15,117 nucleotides of DNA from Candidatus Rifleibacteriota bacterium. GTDB taxonomy: Bacteria > Riflebacteria > Ozemobacteria > Ozemobacterales > Ozemobacteraceae. Position numbers and translations under genes: made by a program. Below, piece after piece: positions 1 through 6,684 of the stretch; position 1 is the stretch's first letter; every line of letters begins with the position of its first letter. A model generated the notes under the pieces. That model was not told the origin of the DNA, did no database searches, and saw only the letters and a list, made by a program, of their open reading frames with translations. Where the stretch lies: the NCBI GenBank assembly GCA_029560455.1, contig JAKQKW010000188.1, positions 1 through 15,117 of the forward strand. The letters run 5' to 3'.

Positions 1-1
1 T

Positions 2-676
2 CTGGGTAATGCAGGGTTCTCGACTTCGACAGCCAATTCTCTGAACTATCTGATCAACTCACAGGCATCGACGATCATGCACGAACTGGGGCACAACCTT
101 GGTCTTTACCACGGCGGCGACAAGGAAGAGAATTATAAGCCAAACTACATCAGCATCATGAACTACATGTATTCAAATTACGGTAACCCAACACCTGGCG
201 ACAGCAAATATGTGGAGGGCGATCGTTATTATTACTACCGACTCAGCGACGTCGGTGAAACGACCTTCAAAACATGGTATCTGCCAACCGGAGACTGGAC
301 CGGCCTTCACAATAACCCATATTCAGAAAGCATGCTGCTCGATTATTCTGACGGAACCAGCGCCGATATAGACGAAAATAACATCACCGAATCAACCGCC
401 TTTGGCCGGTCGAGCAGTTCTGGCGTCGACTTCAACGGTGATAACGACAAGACAGACTCAGGTTTGGCGCTTGATCTAAACCCGACCGACACACCCGGTA
501 AAACGATTTTGAAAGACCACAATGACTGGGGCAAAATCCAGCTGCGGTTTTCCAACCAGTCTTCGGGCCTGTTTTCAATTCGCGCTTCGACTGTCGGATT
601 GCCGGAAAGAAAAGATTACCTGGCAAAAGACGCTCAGGAAATTACTGTCTGCGACCCGACCGGTCTCTATCGCTGA
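2..676 (+). CDS. Zinc metalloprotease, C-terminal part (5' end outside window)
   Basis: The reading frame is open from the left edge, so 224 residues of a longer protein are visible. An in-frame ATG at 77 lies inside the active-site helix and is not the real start. The motif HELGHNLGLYH (codons 80-112) is the extended zinc site HExxHxxGxxH of metzincin-type proteases: three His ligands and a catalytic Glu. About 15 residues later ISIMNY (Met codon at 158) fits the Met-turn that supports the zinc site in metzincins. The rest is rich in Asp, Asn, Ser and Tyr, as is common in exported proteins, and ends shortly after a predicted beta-rich stretch. The signal peptide and prodomain, if any, are beyond the edge. 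The role is probably secreted protein degradation; the substrate is unknown. The exact peptidase family (M11-, M12- or M43-like) cannot be settled from this fragment. Confidence 0.8.
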   Translation: MGNAGFSTSTANSLNYLINSQASTIMHELGHNLGLYHGGDKEENYKPNYISIMNYMYSNYGNPTPGDSKYVEGDRYYYYRLSDVGETTFKTWYLPTGDWTGLHNNPYSESMLLDYSDGTSADIDENNITESTAFGRSSSSGVDFNGDNDKTDSGLALDLNPTDTPGKTILKDHNDWGKIQLRFSNQSSGLFSIRASTVGLPERKDYLAKDAQEITVCDPTGLYR

Positions 677-689
677 TTTTGTTCTTCGA

Positions 690-733
690 GCCCGCCGGCC
701 GCCAGTTTTCTGGCCTGGCCGGCGGGCTTTTTT
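690..733 (+). terminator. Rho-independent terminator after the metalloprotease gene
   Basis: A perfect 11-bp GC-rich stem (GCCCGCCGGCC at 690-700 with GGCCGGCGGGC at 717-727) is followed at once by six T residues (728-733). The loop itself can fold into a second hairpin, GCCAG-TTTT-CTGGC (701-714). It starts 13 bases after the protease stop codon, so it separates that gene from ortAB. Confidence 0.93.
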
Positions 734-827
734 ATTAACAGCAAAAAGAACGCCGGCTGCTAGACCGGGCCGCCGAACCGGTAAAACGATTAATTTTTCG
801 ATCACCAATAAGTCGTTTGCACGGGGC

Positions 828-855
828 TTGCTCTTTAATTTCAGGGTGCTATAAT
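828..855 (+). promoter_or_regulatory. Sigma-70-type promoter for ortAB
   Basis: A perfect -10 box TATAAT (850-855) lies 16 bases downstream of TTGCTC (828-833), a 4/6 match to the -35 consensus. Transcription would start near 862 and leave a leader of about 38 bases, with the Shine-Dalgarno sequence AAAGAGG at 885-891, 8 bases before the ortA ATG. The leader is too short for a riboswitch. Since the previous gene ends in a strong terminator, this promoter is probably what drives ortAB. Confidence 0.72.
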
Positions 856-862
856 CAGGGTG
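841..862 (+). repeat. 8-bp direct repeat bracketing the ortAB -10 box
   Basis: TCAGGGTG occurs at 841-848 and again at 855-862, 14 bases apart start to start, with TATAAT at 850-855 between and touching the second copy. Tandem half-sites around a -10 box are a common arrangement for a regulator. No regulator gene is visible nearby, so this is a candidate site only. Confidence 0.5.
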
Positions 863-899
863 TTTTGCGCTGCAAAGTTATAGTAAAGAGGTTACCGGA

Positions 900-1184
900 A
901 TGAACGAAGTCAAAGCAGGAACCTGGGTTGAAGTCGAAAAAATTCTTCTCACCCCCGAACAGCGGGCGCCGCAGGTGCCCGAAGATACCCGTCACACGCC
1001 CTATGTTATGAGGGTTGCCGGCTTTCTGACGGCAGATTCTCTTTATGGCACTGAAGTTACCGTTAAAACCCTCAGCGGCAGAATGGTAACCGGCAATCTG
1101 AAGGTCATTCACCCCCACTACACGCACAGCTTTGGCGACACCGTCGAAGAACTGCTGACTATCGGCATCGGAGGCGAAATATGA
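900..1184 (+). CDS. ortA: 2-amino-4-oxopentanoate thiolase, alpha (small) subunit OrtA
   Basis: This 94-residue protein matches the small subunit of 2-amino-4-oxopentanoate (AKP) thiolase from ornithine-fermenting anaerobes in size, in features such as GTWVEVEKILL and the RAPQVPEDT stretch, and in being coupled to an ortB gene. With OrtB it cleaves 2-amino-4-oxopentanoate with CoA to alanine and acetyl-CoA, the last step of oxidative ornithine fermentation in the cytoplasm. The start is supported by AAAGAGG 8 bases upstream. Its stop overlaps the ortB start in an ATGA, a sign of translational coupling and a fixed subunit ratio. The usual neighbours (ornithine racemase, ornithine aminomutase OraS/OraE, diaminopentanoate dehydrogenase) are not in this window. 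No catalytic residue is assigned to this subunit here. Identification is from sequence recall and from its partner. Confidence 0.9.
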   Translation: MNEVKAGTWVEVEKILLTPEQRAPQVPEDTRHTPYVMRVAGFLTADSLYGTEVTVKTLSGRMVTGNLKVIHPHYTHSFGDTVEELLTIGIGGEI

Positions 1185-2584
1185 CCCGCGATAATTCTTA
1201 TCAGGCAGTGATGGCCCGCAAGAACGAGATCATGAAGTCGTCGATGGGCCTCGATTACGAAACCTACCGTCAGGGCGAACTCGCCTTCGACTACGAACGC
1301 ATGATGAACGACTGCGGCTTCACGCTCGAAGACATCATCAGAATTCAGAGCGAAACCAAGGTCGGCAACACCCCGATGTTCGAACTGCACAACCTGACCG
1401 CAGCCGTTCGCAAAATCAGTGCCCCGGGAAAAGGCGCCCGCATCTTCGTCAAAGACGAGGCCGCCAATGCTTCCGGCAGTTTCAAGGCCCGCCGCGCTTC
1501 GATTTCTGCTTATGTCGCCGCCCAGAAGGGCTATAAGGGCGTCATTGCCGCCACCTCCGGCAACTACGGCGCCGCCGTCGCCTCACAGGCCGCCCAGCGC
1601 GGTCTCAAATGCATCATCGTGCAGGAAGTCTTCGACTCAAAAGGCATCGGCCAGCCCGAAATCGTCGAAAAGGGCCGCAAATGCGAAGCTTTCGGCGCCG
1701 AAGTCATCAAGCTGTCGGTTGGCCCCGAATTATTCTATTACCTGCTGTTGACCCTCGAAGAAACCGGCTTTTTCAATGCCTCGCTCTACACCCCATTCGG
1801 AATCAAGGGCGTCGAAAGCCTCGGCTACGAACTGGCCAATCAGATCCGCTCGATGACCGGCAAAGACCCCGATGCGGTCATGATCACCCATGCCGGGGGC
1901 GGCAACCTCACCGGCACCGCGCGCGGCATGCTCGCCGCCGGCTGCAACGCCCAGGTGATCGCCTGTTCCGTCGATCTTTCAGGTCTGCACATGGCCTCTG
2001 ACCGAGATTTTAACCGCAAATCGTTCACAACCGGCCATACCGGCTTCGGCGTGCCGTTCGCAACCTGGCCCGACCGCACCGATGTGCCACGCAATGCCGC
2101 CCGCAGCATGCGCTACATGGATGACTACATTCTCGTCAATCAGGGCGAAGTTTTCTATGTCACCGAACTGCTCGCCAAGCTCGAAGGTATCGAACGCGGC
2201 CCGGCCGGCAATACCAGTCTGACCGGCGCCGTTTCCCTGGCCCGCGAAATGGATGCCGACAAGATCATCGTCGTTCAGGAAACCGAATACACCGGCGCCG
2301 GCAAGCATCATAACTCGCAGCTGTCTTTTGCCCAGAAAATGGGCATCGAAGTGCGCCGCGGCAACCCCGAAGAAGGCGTCAACGGCAAGAGTATCGTCAT
2401 TCCCGAACGCCTCGCCCAGGTTAAGGGCCACCGCCAGGACATGGAAAAACTGCGCCTCTCATACCTGAAAAACGCCGCCAAACAGCTCGACCCGGCAAAA
2501 TGGAGCGATATCGACCGCGCCTTCGTCGCCGCCGACGTCAAAAAAGACCTCAAATGGCTAGATCAGGCCCTGAAGCAGATCTGA
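1181..2584 (+). CDS. ortB: 2-amino-4-oxopentanoate thiolase, beta (PLP) subunit OrtB
   Basis: This is a 467-residue pyridoxal-phosphate enzyme of fold type II (the threonine synthase/cysteine synthase fold). The PLP-binding lysine is K102 in SGSFKARRA. ATSGNYG (124-130) is the substrate/cofactor Asn loop, and the glycine-rich GGGN (239-242) is the phosphate-binding loop. Unlike ordinary thiolases, OrtB uses PLP to hold the amino group of 2-amino-4-oxopentanoate while CoA attacks, giving alanine and acetyl-CoA. Its length and its coupling to ortA are typical. GGAGG at 1170-1174 sits 6 bases before the ATG inside the end of ortA. A terminator follows at 2617-2664. A generic threonine-synthase-like lyase is the only reasonable alternative, and the OrtA partner argues against it. 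Confidence 0.93.
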   Translation: MTRDNSYQAVMARKNEIMKSSMGLDYETYRQGELAFDYERMMNDCGFTLEDIIRIQSETKVGNTPMFELHNLTAAVRKISAPGKGARIFVKDEAANASGSFKARRASISAYVAAQKGYKGVIAATSGNYGAAVASQAAQRGLKCIIVQEVFDSKGIGQPEIVEKGRKCEAFGAEVIKLSVGPELFYYLLLTLEETGFFNASLYTPFGIKGVESLGYELANQIRSMTGKDPDAVMITHAGGGNLTGTARGMLAAGCNAQVIACSVDLSGLHMASDRDFNRKSFTTGHTGFGVPFATWPDRTDVPRNAARSMRYMDDYILVNQGEVFYVTELLAKLEGIERGPAGNTSLTGAVSLAREMDADKIIVVQETEYTGAGKHHNSQLSFAQKMGIEVRRGNPEEGVNGKSIVIPERLAQVKGHRQDMEKLRLSYLKNAAKQLDPAKWSDIDRAFVAADVKKDLKWLDQALKQI

Positions 2585-2616
2585 TTCCGCTCGCACATTA
2601 ACCGCTTCTGAATTGC

Positions 2617-2664
2617 TGAAGCCGGTCATTACCACTTGCGTGGCAGTGACCGGCTTCATATTTT
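2617..2664 (+). terminator. Terminator between convergent ortAB and etfA
   Basis: TGAAGCCGGTCA (2617-2628) pairs perfectly with TGACCGGCTTCA (2647-2658), a 12-bp stem. The 18-base interior can form a small inner hairpin, CCAC-TTGC-GTGG (2632-2643). TATTTT follows on the plus strand, so it best serves ortB. The same stem could weakly stop etfA transcripts coming from the right, but no T-run follows on that strand. Confidence 0.82.
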
Positions 2665-2720
2665 ATGCAGATCCCGTTTTGGGGCTGGAATTCTGCCAGG
2701 AGGCATGACAGAAAAGATTT

Positions 2721-3731
2721 TCAGCTGGTGCGGGCGCGGTTGAGTTCTTCCTGCAGGGCTGGCAGCAGGCGGTTCACGTCGGTAACGATGCCAACATCGG
2801 CGTAAGCAAAAATCGGGGCATCTTTGTTTTTGTTAACAGCGACGATGAAGCCTGATTCTTCCATGCCGGCGACGTGCTGAATCATGCCCGAAATACCGCA
2901 GGCGAGGTAGAGATCGGGGCGCACGGTTTTGCCGGTCTGGCCGACCTGCTTGTCCTGGCTTGTCCAGCCGGCATCGACGACAGCGCGTGAGGCGGCAACC
3001 TGACCGCCGAGCATTTCGGCGAGATTCTGCAGAGACTGAAAGTTTTCGGGGTTTCCGAGGCCGCGGCCACCGGCGACGAGAACCGAAGCATCTTCGATGT
3101 TCTTCTTCTCTTCTTTCTGCACTACTTCTTCGATAATTTCGACATTGACGTCGGCAGGCTCGATTTTGCATGCGAACCTGACCGTTTCGCCGTTTCTGGC
3201 CGTATCGGCTTCGAGCCGGCGCATGACGCCGGGGCGCACTGTCGACATCTGCGGCCGGTGTTCGGGGCAGATGATTGTCGCCATGATGTTGCCGCCGAAC
3301 GCAGGTCGCGTCATCAGCAGGTTGCGACTGGCATCATCGATTGCCAGAGCCGTGCAGTCGGCAGTCAGCCCGGTTTTGAGTCTTGCCGAGACGCGCGGGG
3401 CCAGATCGCGCCCGATGGTGGTGGCACCGAAGAACACGATTCCGGGTTTCTCGGTGCTGATAACTGCGGTCAGAGCTTTGGTAAAAGGCTCGGTCATGTA
3501 AACGCCGAGACGCGGATCGTCAACGAGTATGACGCGGTCGGCGCCGTGGGCAATCAGGCTCGCAGCCTGGGCATCAGTCAGATGCGTGCCGGCGAGAACT
3601 GCGATCAGCGGTTCCTGCAGGGTATCGGCGATACCACGACCGGCTCCGAGCAGCTCGTAGGCAACCTTCTGAATCTCACCGCGCCGCTGTTCGGCAAAAA
3701 CCATCACACCACGATATTCAGATATATTCAT
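2721..3731 (-). CDS. etfA: Electron transfer flavoprotein, alpha subunit
   Basis: EtfA, 336 residues. The N-terminal half is the alpha/beta domain that packs on EtfB and includes TRPAFGGNIMATI (141-153) and the following RPQMSTVRPGVM, a block typical of clostridial-type EtfA. The C-terminal half is the FAD domain: VAGGRGLGN (219-227), VVDAGW (251-256), VGQTGK (263-268), RPDLYLACGISG (271-282) and IFAYADVGIV (307-316). The family usually reads ADYGIVGD in the last block, and here it is ADVGIVTD. With EtfB it carries electrons between NADH and the acyl-CoA dehydrogenase encoded two genes upstream. It is the last gene of the operon, 17 bases after etfB, with AGGAG ahead of its ATG. There is no ferredoxin domain. 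Confidence 0.96.
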   Translation of the reverse strand: MNISEYRGVMVFAEQRRGEIQKVAYELLGAGRGIADTLQEPLIAVLAGTHLTDAQAASLIAHGADRVILVDDPRLGVYMTEPFTKALTAVISTEKPGIVFFGATTIGRDLAPRVSARLKTGLTADCTALAIDDASRNLLMTRPAFGGNIMATIICPEHRPQMSTVRPGVMRRLEADTARNGETVRFACKIEPADVNVEIIEEVVQKEEKKNIEDASVLVAGGRGLGNPENFQSLQNLAEMLGGQVAASRAVVDAGWTSQDKQVGQTGKTVRPDLYLACGISGMIQHVAGMEESGFIVAVNKNKDAPIFAYADVGIVTDVNRLLPALQEELNRARTS

Positions 3732-3748
3732 TGTTTTTCTCCTGCCGC

Positions 3749-4528
3749 TCAGATGATGAACTTTTCTTTCAGGCTCTCGACGATGATTCGGGCACCGTCG
3801 CGCGGGTCAACTTCGTAAACTTTGCCGGCCGAGCGGGTGCCTTTGGTATAAGAGGCCTTAACCCTGGTCGGTGAGCCTTTCAGACCGATATTGGCCTGAT
3901 CGACATCGATATCGGCAAGGCCCCAGACTTTCACTTCCTGCTTGTAGGCGTCGTAGATGCCGGCCATCGACATGTATCTGGCCTGGTTCATGTCTTTAAG
4001 AGTCGTGATCAGGCAGGGAAACTGCACGCGCAGGCGCTGCCAGCCATCTTCGAATTTGCGTTTGACCTCGATGGCCTTTTCCCTGACCTGCAGTTCGCTG
4101 ACGTAGCTGACATGCGGGACCTTGAGATGCTCGGCAATCTGCGGCCCGACCTGGGCCGTATCGCCGTCGATCGCCTGGCGCCCGCAGATGATCAGGTCCC
4201 ATTCGAGCTTTCTGATCGCGGCAGCCAGAGTGCTTGAAGTGGCCCAGGTGTCGGCACCGCCGAACGCGCGGTCAGAGAGAAGAATCGCCTGATCGGCACC
4301 CATCGCCAGGGCTTCTCTGAGAGCCAGATCGGCCTGCGGCGGGCCCATCGAAAGAACGGTGACATGGGCGCCCTGCTGTTCTTTGAGAACGAGGGCGGCT
4401 TCGAGGCCACTCTTGTCGTCGGGGTTGATGATGCTCGGAACGCCTTCTCTGATGAGGGTTCCGGTGGTCGGATTGATTTTTACTTCGGTTGTATCAGGAA
4501 CCTGCTTGATGCAGACGATGATTTTCAT
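3749..4528 (-). CDS. etfB: Electron transfer flavoprotein, beta subunit, bifurcating-type
   Basis: EtfB, 259 residues. It opens with MKIIVCIKQVPDTTEVKI, then GTLIREGVPSIINPDD (23-38), CGRQAIDGDTAQVGPQ (115-130, the nucleotide-binding loop), RYMSMAGI (184-191) and GLKGSPTRV (215-223). This set is characteristic of EtfB from butyryl-CoA dehydrogenase/EtfAB complexes in clostridia, where EtfB holds a second FAD (not AMP) and oxidises NADH. The canonical respiratory EtfB recognition loop is absent. I infer an electron-bifurcating ETF: NADH reduces both crotonyl-CoA and ferredoxin or flavodoxin. It lies 15 bases after bcd and 17 bases before etfA, with GAAGGAGA as its ribosome-binding site. Its identity as EtfB is certain; bifurcation is inferred. 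Confidence 0.96.
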   Translation of the reverse strand: MKIIVCIKQVPDTTEVKINPTTGTLIREGVPSIINPDDKSGLEAALVLKEQQGAHVTVLSMGPPQADLALREALAMGADQAILLSDRAFGGADTWATSSTLAAAIRKLEWDLIICGRQAIDGDTAQVGPQIAEHLKVPHVSYVSELQVREKAIEVKRKFEDGWQRLRVQFPCLITTLKDMNQARYMSMAGIYDAYKQEVKVWGLADIDVDQANIGLKGSPTRVKASYTKGTRSAGKVYEVDPRDGARIIVESLKEKFII

Positions 4529-4543
4529 GTTGTCTCCTTCAGC

Positions 4544-5683
4544 TTATTTGAGCACGGCCGCAGAAATGACCATCTTCTGCACTTCTGAGGTGCCTTCGTA
4601 GATTTCGGTGATCTTGGCATCGCGCATCATGCGCTCGACCGGGTATTCACGGGTGTAGCCATAGCCGCCGTGCAGCTGCACCGCCATTGTGGTCACGGCC
4701 ATCGCGGTTTCTGAGGCAAAGAGCTTGGCCATCGCCGCTTCGGTGCTGTAAGGCTGTTTCGCGTCTTTCAGGCAGGCGGCGCGGTAGACGAGCAGTCTGG
4801 CAGCGTCGGTTCTCGCCTGCATGTCGGCAAGCTGGAACTGGGTGTTCTGAAAGGAGCCGATCGTTTTGCCGAACTGTTTGCGCTCTTTAACGTATTTGAC
4901 CGTTTCATCGATGGCGCCCTGCGCCAGACCAAGTGCCTGAGCACCGATGCCGATGCGGCCGCCGTCGAGCGTTTTCATCGCCAGGCCAAAGCCGCCGCCT
5001 TCGCGACCAAGAAGATTGCTGACCGGAACTTCGACATTTTCGAAGATCAGTTCACAGGTTGAGGAGCCGCGAATGCCCATTTTTTCTTCTTTTTTGCCGA
5101 TCGAGAAGCCAGGCATGCCCTTTTCGACGATAAAGGCCGAAATGCCGCGGGTACCTTTGCTGCGGTCGGTCATCGCAAAAACTATGTAGACATCGGCGTA
5201 ACCGGCGTTGGTAATGAAAATTTTCGAGCCGGTGAGAATGTATTTGTCGCCGCTGAGCACGGCGGCGGTCTGCTGCCCGGCAGCATCGGTGCCGGCATTG
5301 GGCTCGGTCAGACCGAAAGCGCCGATTTTTCGACCCGCAGCGAGGTCGGGCAGAAATCTGCGTTTCTGTTCATCGGTGCCGAATTCATAGATGGGTGCGG
5401 CACAGAGTGAGGTGTGGGCAGAAAGAATGACGCCGGTGGTGCCGCAGACTTTCGACAGGGCTTCGACGGCCATGATGTAGCCGAGGTTATCGCCGCCGGC
5501 GCCGCCGAAGTCTTTCGGAAACGGAATACCCATCATGCCGAAGCGGGCCATTTTTTCGACAGAGCTGACCGGGAAAGCTTCTTTTTCGTCGGTTTCACGG
5601 GCAAGGGGGCGCACTTCGTTTTCGGCGAAGTCTTTGAGGGTAGTTGCGAGAAGCTGGTGTTCCCGGCTGAGTTGAAAATCCAT
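4544..5683 (-). CDS. bcd: Short-chain acyl-CoA (butyryl-CoA) dehydrogenase
   Basis: An acyl-CoA dehydrogenase of 379 residues, the usual size for clostridial Bcd. The FAD/substrate motif GAFGLTEPNAGTDA is at 121-134, the second family signature runs from QLHGGYGYTREYPVERMMRD, and the C-terminal IYEGTSEVQ (361-369) contributes the catalytic base, most likely E363. It reduces crotonyl-CoA to butyryl-CoA using electrons from EtfAB, or runs in reverse. AAGGAGA precedes the ATG. It stands 27 bases after kal and 15 before etfB, so enzyme and electron carrier are made together. Pairing with a crotonyl-CoA-forming ammonia-lyase favours a C4 substrate, although chain length cannot be proven from sequence. 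No membrane anchor or fused domain is present. Confidence 0.94.
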   Translation of the reverse strand: MDFQLSREHQLLATTLKDFAENEVRPLARETDEKEAFPVSSVEKMARFGMMGIPFPKDFGGAGGDNLGYIMAVEALSKVCGTTGVILSAHTSLCAAPIYEFGTDEQKRRFLPDLAAGRKIGAFGLTEPNAGTDAAGQQTAAVLSGDKYILTGSKIFITNAGYADVYIVFAMTDRSKGTRGISAFIVEKGMPGFSIGKKEEKMGIRGSSTCELIFENVEVPVSNLLGREGGGFGLAMKTLDGGRIGIGAQALGLAQGAIDETVKYVKERKQFGKTIGSFQNTQFQLADMQARTDAARLLVYRAACLKDAKQPYSTEAAMAKLFASETAMAVTTMAVQLHGGYGYTREYPVERMMRDAKITEIYEGTSEVQKMVISAAVLK

Positions 5684-5710
5684 GGTGCTCTCCTTGTGTT
5701 TGGCTGGGCT

Positions 5711-6127
5711 TCAGATGGCGAGGGTGAGATCGTTGATACGAGTAGAATGGCGTTGTTTGGCTTTCGGCACGACGCAGGTACCGGTGGCCCGGCAGACGAT
5801 CTGCGACTCTTCGAGAACGTCGGCGGCCGAGTCGCTGATGTCTTTGCGCGGCACGATCACTTTGCGGGCTTCGAAGCGCATTTTGCGTGATGAATTGCCG
5901 TAATGGGTGATTTCGCCGAGCGCTTCGATATAATCGCCGGCATAAACCGGTGCGAGAAACTCGATTTTTTCGTAGCCGGCAAACAGACCTTCGTCGCCGT
6001 CGCTGCGAATCAGCAGTTCGGTCGCGACGTCGCCGAACAGTTGCAGCATGCGGGCGCCGTCGACGAGTTCGCCGCCATAATGGGCGTCGGCAAGACTCAT
6101 TCTCAGTCTGATCATAGCTTTAGCCAT
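5711..6127 (-). CDS. kal: 3-aminobutyryl-CoA ammonia-lyase (hotdog fold)
   Basis: A 138-residue single hotdog-fold protein. The blocks [48 protein letters not shown] and the [11 protein letters not shown] end match Kal of lysine fermentation, and more loosely beta-alanyl-CoA ammonia-lyase. Kal eliminates ammonia from L-3-aminobutyryl-CoA to give crotonyl-CoA, the substrate of the dehydrogenase encoded next. The gene starts one base after the stop of the MaoC-like gene, with AAGGAG (6140-6135 on this strand) inside that gene's end, so translation is probably coupled. The early lysine-pathway genes (kamA, kamDE, kdd, kce) are not in the window. A beta-alanyl-CoA substrate is the main alternative; the bcd/etf context favours the C4 compound. 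Confidence 0.88.
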   Translation of the reverse strand: MAKAMIRLRMSLADAHYGGELVDGARMLQLFGDVATELLIRSDGDEGLFAGYEKIEFLAPVYAGDYIEALGEITHYGNSSRKMRFEARKVIVPRKDISDSAADVLEESQIVCRATGTCVVPKAKQRHSTRINDLTLAI

Positions 6128-6128
6128 A

Positions 6129-6575
6129 TCAATGCTCCTTTGCAGCTGTTTCGCGGCGCGGCACCTTGAGCACCGCTTCGCCGTCGATAACGGTTTTATC
6201 GCCGACCAGGCAGATGGTTTTCATGGTGACGAAGCTTTTTTCGGTATTCATGTCAGAGATTTCGACGTGGGCGGTAACGGTATCGCCGATGCGCACGGGA
6301 GCTTTGAACTTAAGCGTCTGCGAGACATAGATACAACCGGGGCCTGGCAGTCGAGTGCCGAGAACGGTCGAAATGAAGGCGGCCGAGAGCATGCCGTGGG
6401 CAATTCTACCCTCGAAGCGGGTTTTTCTGGCGAATTCCTCGTTGATGTGAACCGGGTTGAAATCGCCTGAGATGCCGGCAAAGTTGACGATGTCGGTTTC
6501 GGTGATGGTTTTAGAGAATTCGGCGCTCATGCCGGTATGAAGTGATTCGAAAGTGAAGCCGTTGTTTTCCAGCAT
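6129..6575 (-). CDS. MaoC-type (R)-specific enoyl-CoA hydratase / 3-hydroxybutyryl-CoA dehydratase
   Basis: 148 residues, one hotdog domain of the MaoC/PhaJ family. The hydratase-2 motif [11 protein letters not shown] places the catalytic Asp at D38 and His at H43, with the normal five-residue separation, and the following [10 protein letters not shown] is also typical. The expected reaction is reversible hydration of short 2-enoyl-CoAs, here most likely crotonyl-CoA to (R)-3-hydroxybutyryl-CoA. It is the first gene of the operon. The leader carries an AGGAGG-like site just before the ATG (CCTCCT at 6580-6585 on the plus strand). A second elimination/addition enzyme of the same fold lies directly after it. 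It might also join a PHB-type or 3-hydroxybutyrate route, but no polymerase or thiolase gene is visible. Confidence 0.9.
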   Translation of the reverse strand: MLENNGFTFESLHTGMSAEFSKTITETDIVNFAGISGDFNPVHINEEFARKTRFEGRIAHGMLSAAFISTVLGTRLPGPGCIYVSQTLKFKAPVRIGDTVTAHVEISDMNTEKSFVTMKTICLVGDKTVIDGEAVLKVPRRETAAKEH

Positions 6576-6620
6576 AAAACCTCCTGCTTTTCCGCGTATT
6601 TAGCTGCCTTCAAGCCTAAT

Positions 6621-6636
6621 CGAGAAACTTTTCTCG
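6621..6636. repeat. 7-bp inverted repeat in the leader of the crotonyl-CoA operon
   Basis: CGAGAAA (6621-6627) and TTTCTCG (6630-6636) form a perfect inverted repeat with 2 bases between. If transcription of the operon starts near 6649, the repeat lies at about +13 to +28 of the leader. A two-base loop is too tight for a stable RNA hairpin without opening a pair, so a repressor-binding palindrome is the better guess. Confidence 0.5.
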
Positions 6637-6642
6637 TTAAAC

Positions 6643-6675
6643 TTTTCACAATCACAGCATAAATGTTTGTGAAAA
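6643..6675. promoter_or_regulatory. Candidate operator: 9-bp inverted repeat over the operon promoter
   Basis: TTTTCACAA (6643-6651) and TTGTGAAAA (6667-6675) are a perfect inverted repeat with a 15-base spacer. The -10 box of the leftward promoter (6656-6661) falls inside the spacer, and the right arm sits between -10 and -35. A protein bound here would block RNA polymerase. The layout suggests a dimeric repressor, but no regulator gene is in the window. Confidence 0.55.
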
Positions 6676-6684
6676 AAATGTCAA
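6656..6684 (-). promoter_or_regulatory. Promoter of the maoC-kal-bcd-etfBA operon
   Basis: Read leftwards, a perfect TTGACA (6684-6679) is followed after exactly 17 bases by TATGCT (6661-6656, 4/6 to consensus). Start of transcription would be near 6649, giving a leader of about 74 bases before the ATG at 6575. All five downstream genes are spaced by 1 to 27 bases, and no other promoter is needed. The rest of the gap (6685-6808) shows no gene and no clear terminator for the gene on its right. Confidence 0.72.

Noticed and set aside
1979..2431. A 150-codon open frame on the minus strand inside ortB
   Set aside because: It lies wholly within a well-identified gene, its translation matches no family I know, and long antisense frames are expected in GC-rich coding DNA.
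3258..3818. A 186-codon plus-strand frame over etfA and the etfB end
   Set aside because: It is antisense to two clear genes, spans their junction, has no ribosome-binding site I could see, and reads like a shadow frame.
5414..5890. A 158-codon plus-strand frame opposite bcd and kal
   Set aside because: It crosses the junction of two real genes on the other strand and has no recognisable motif.
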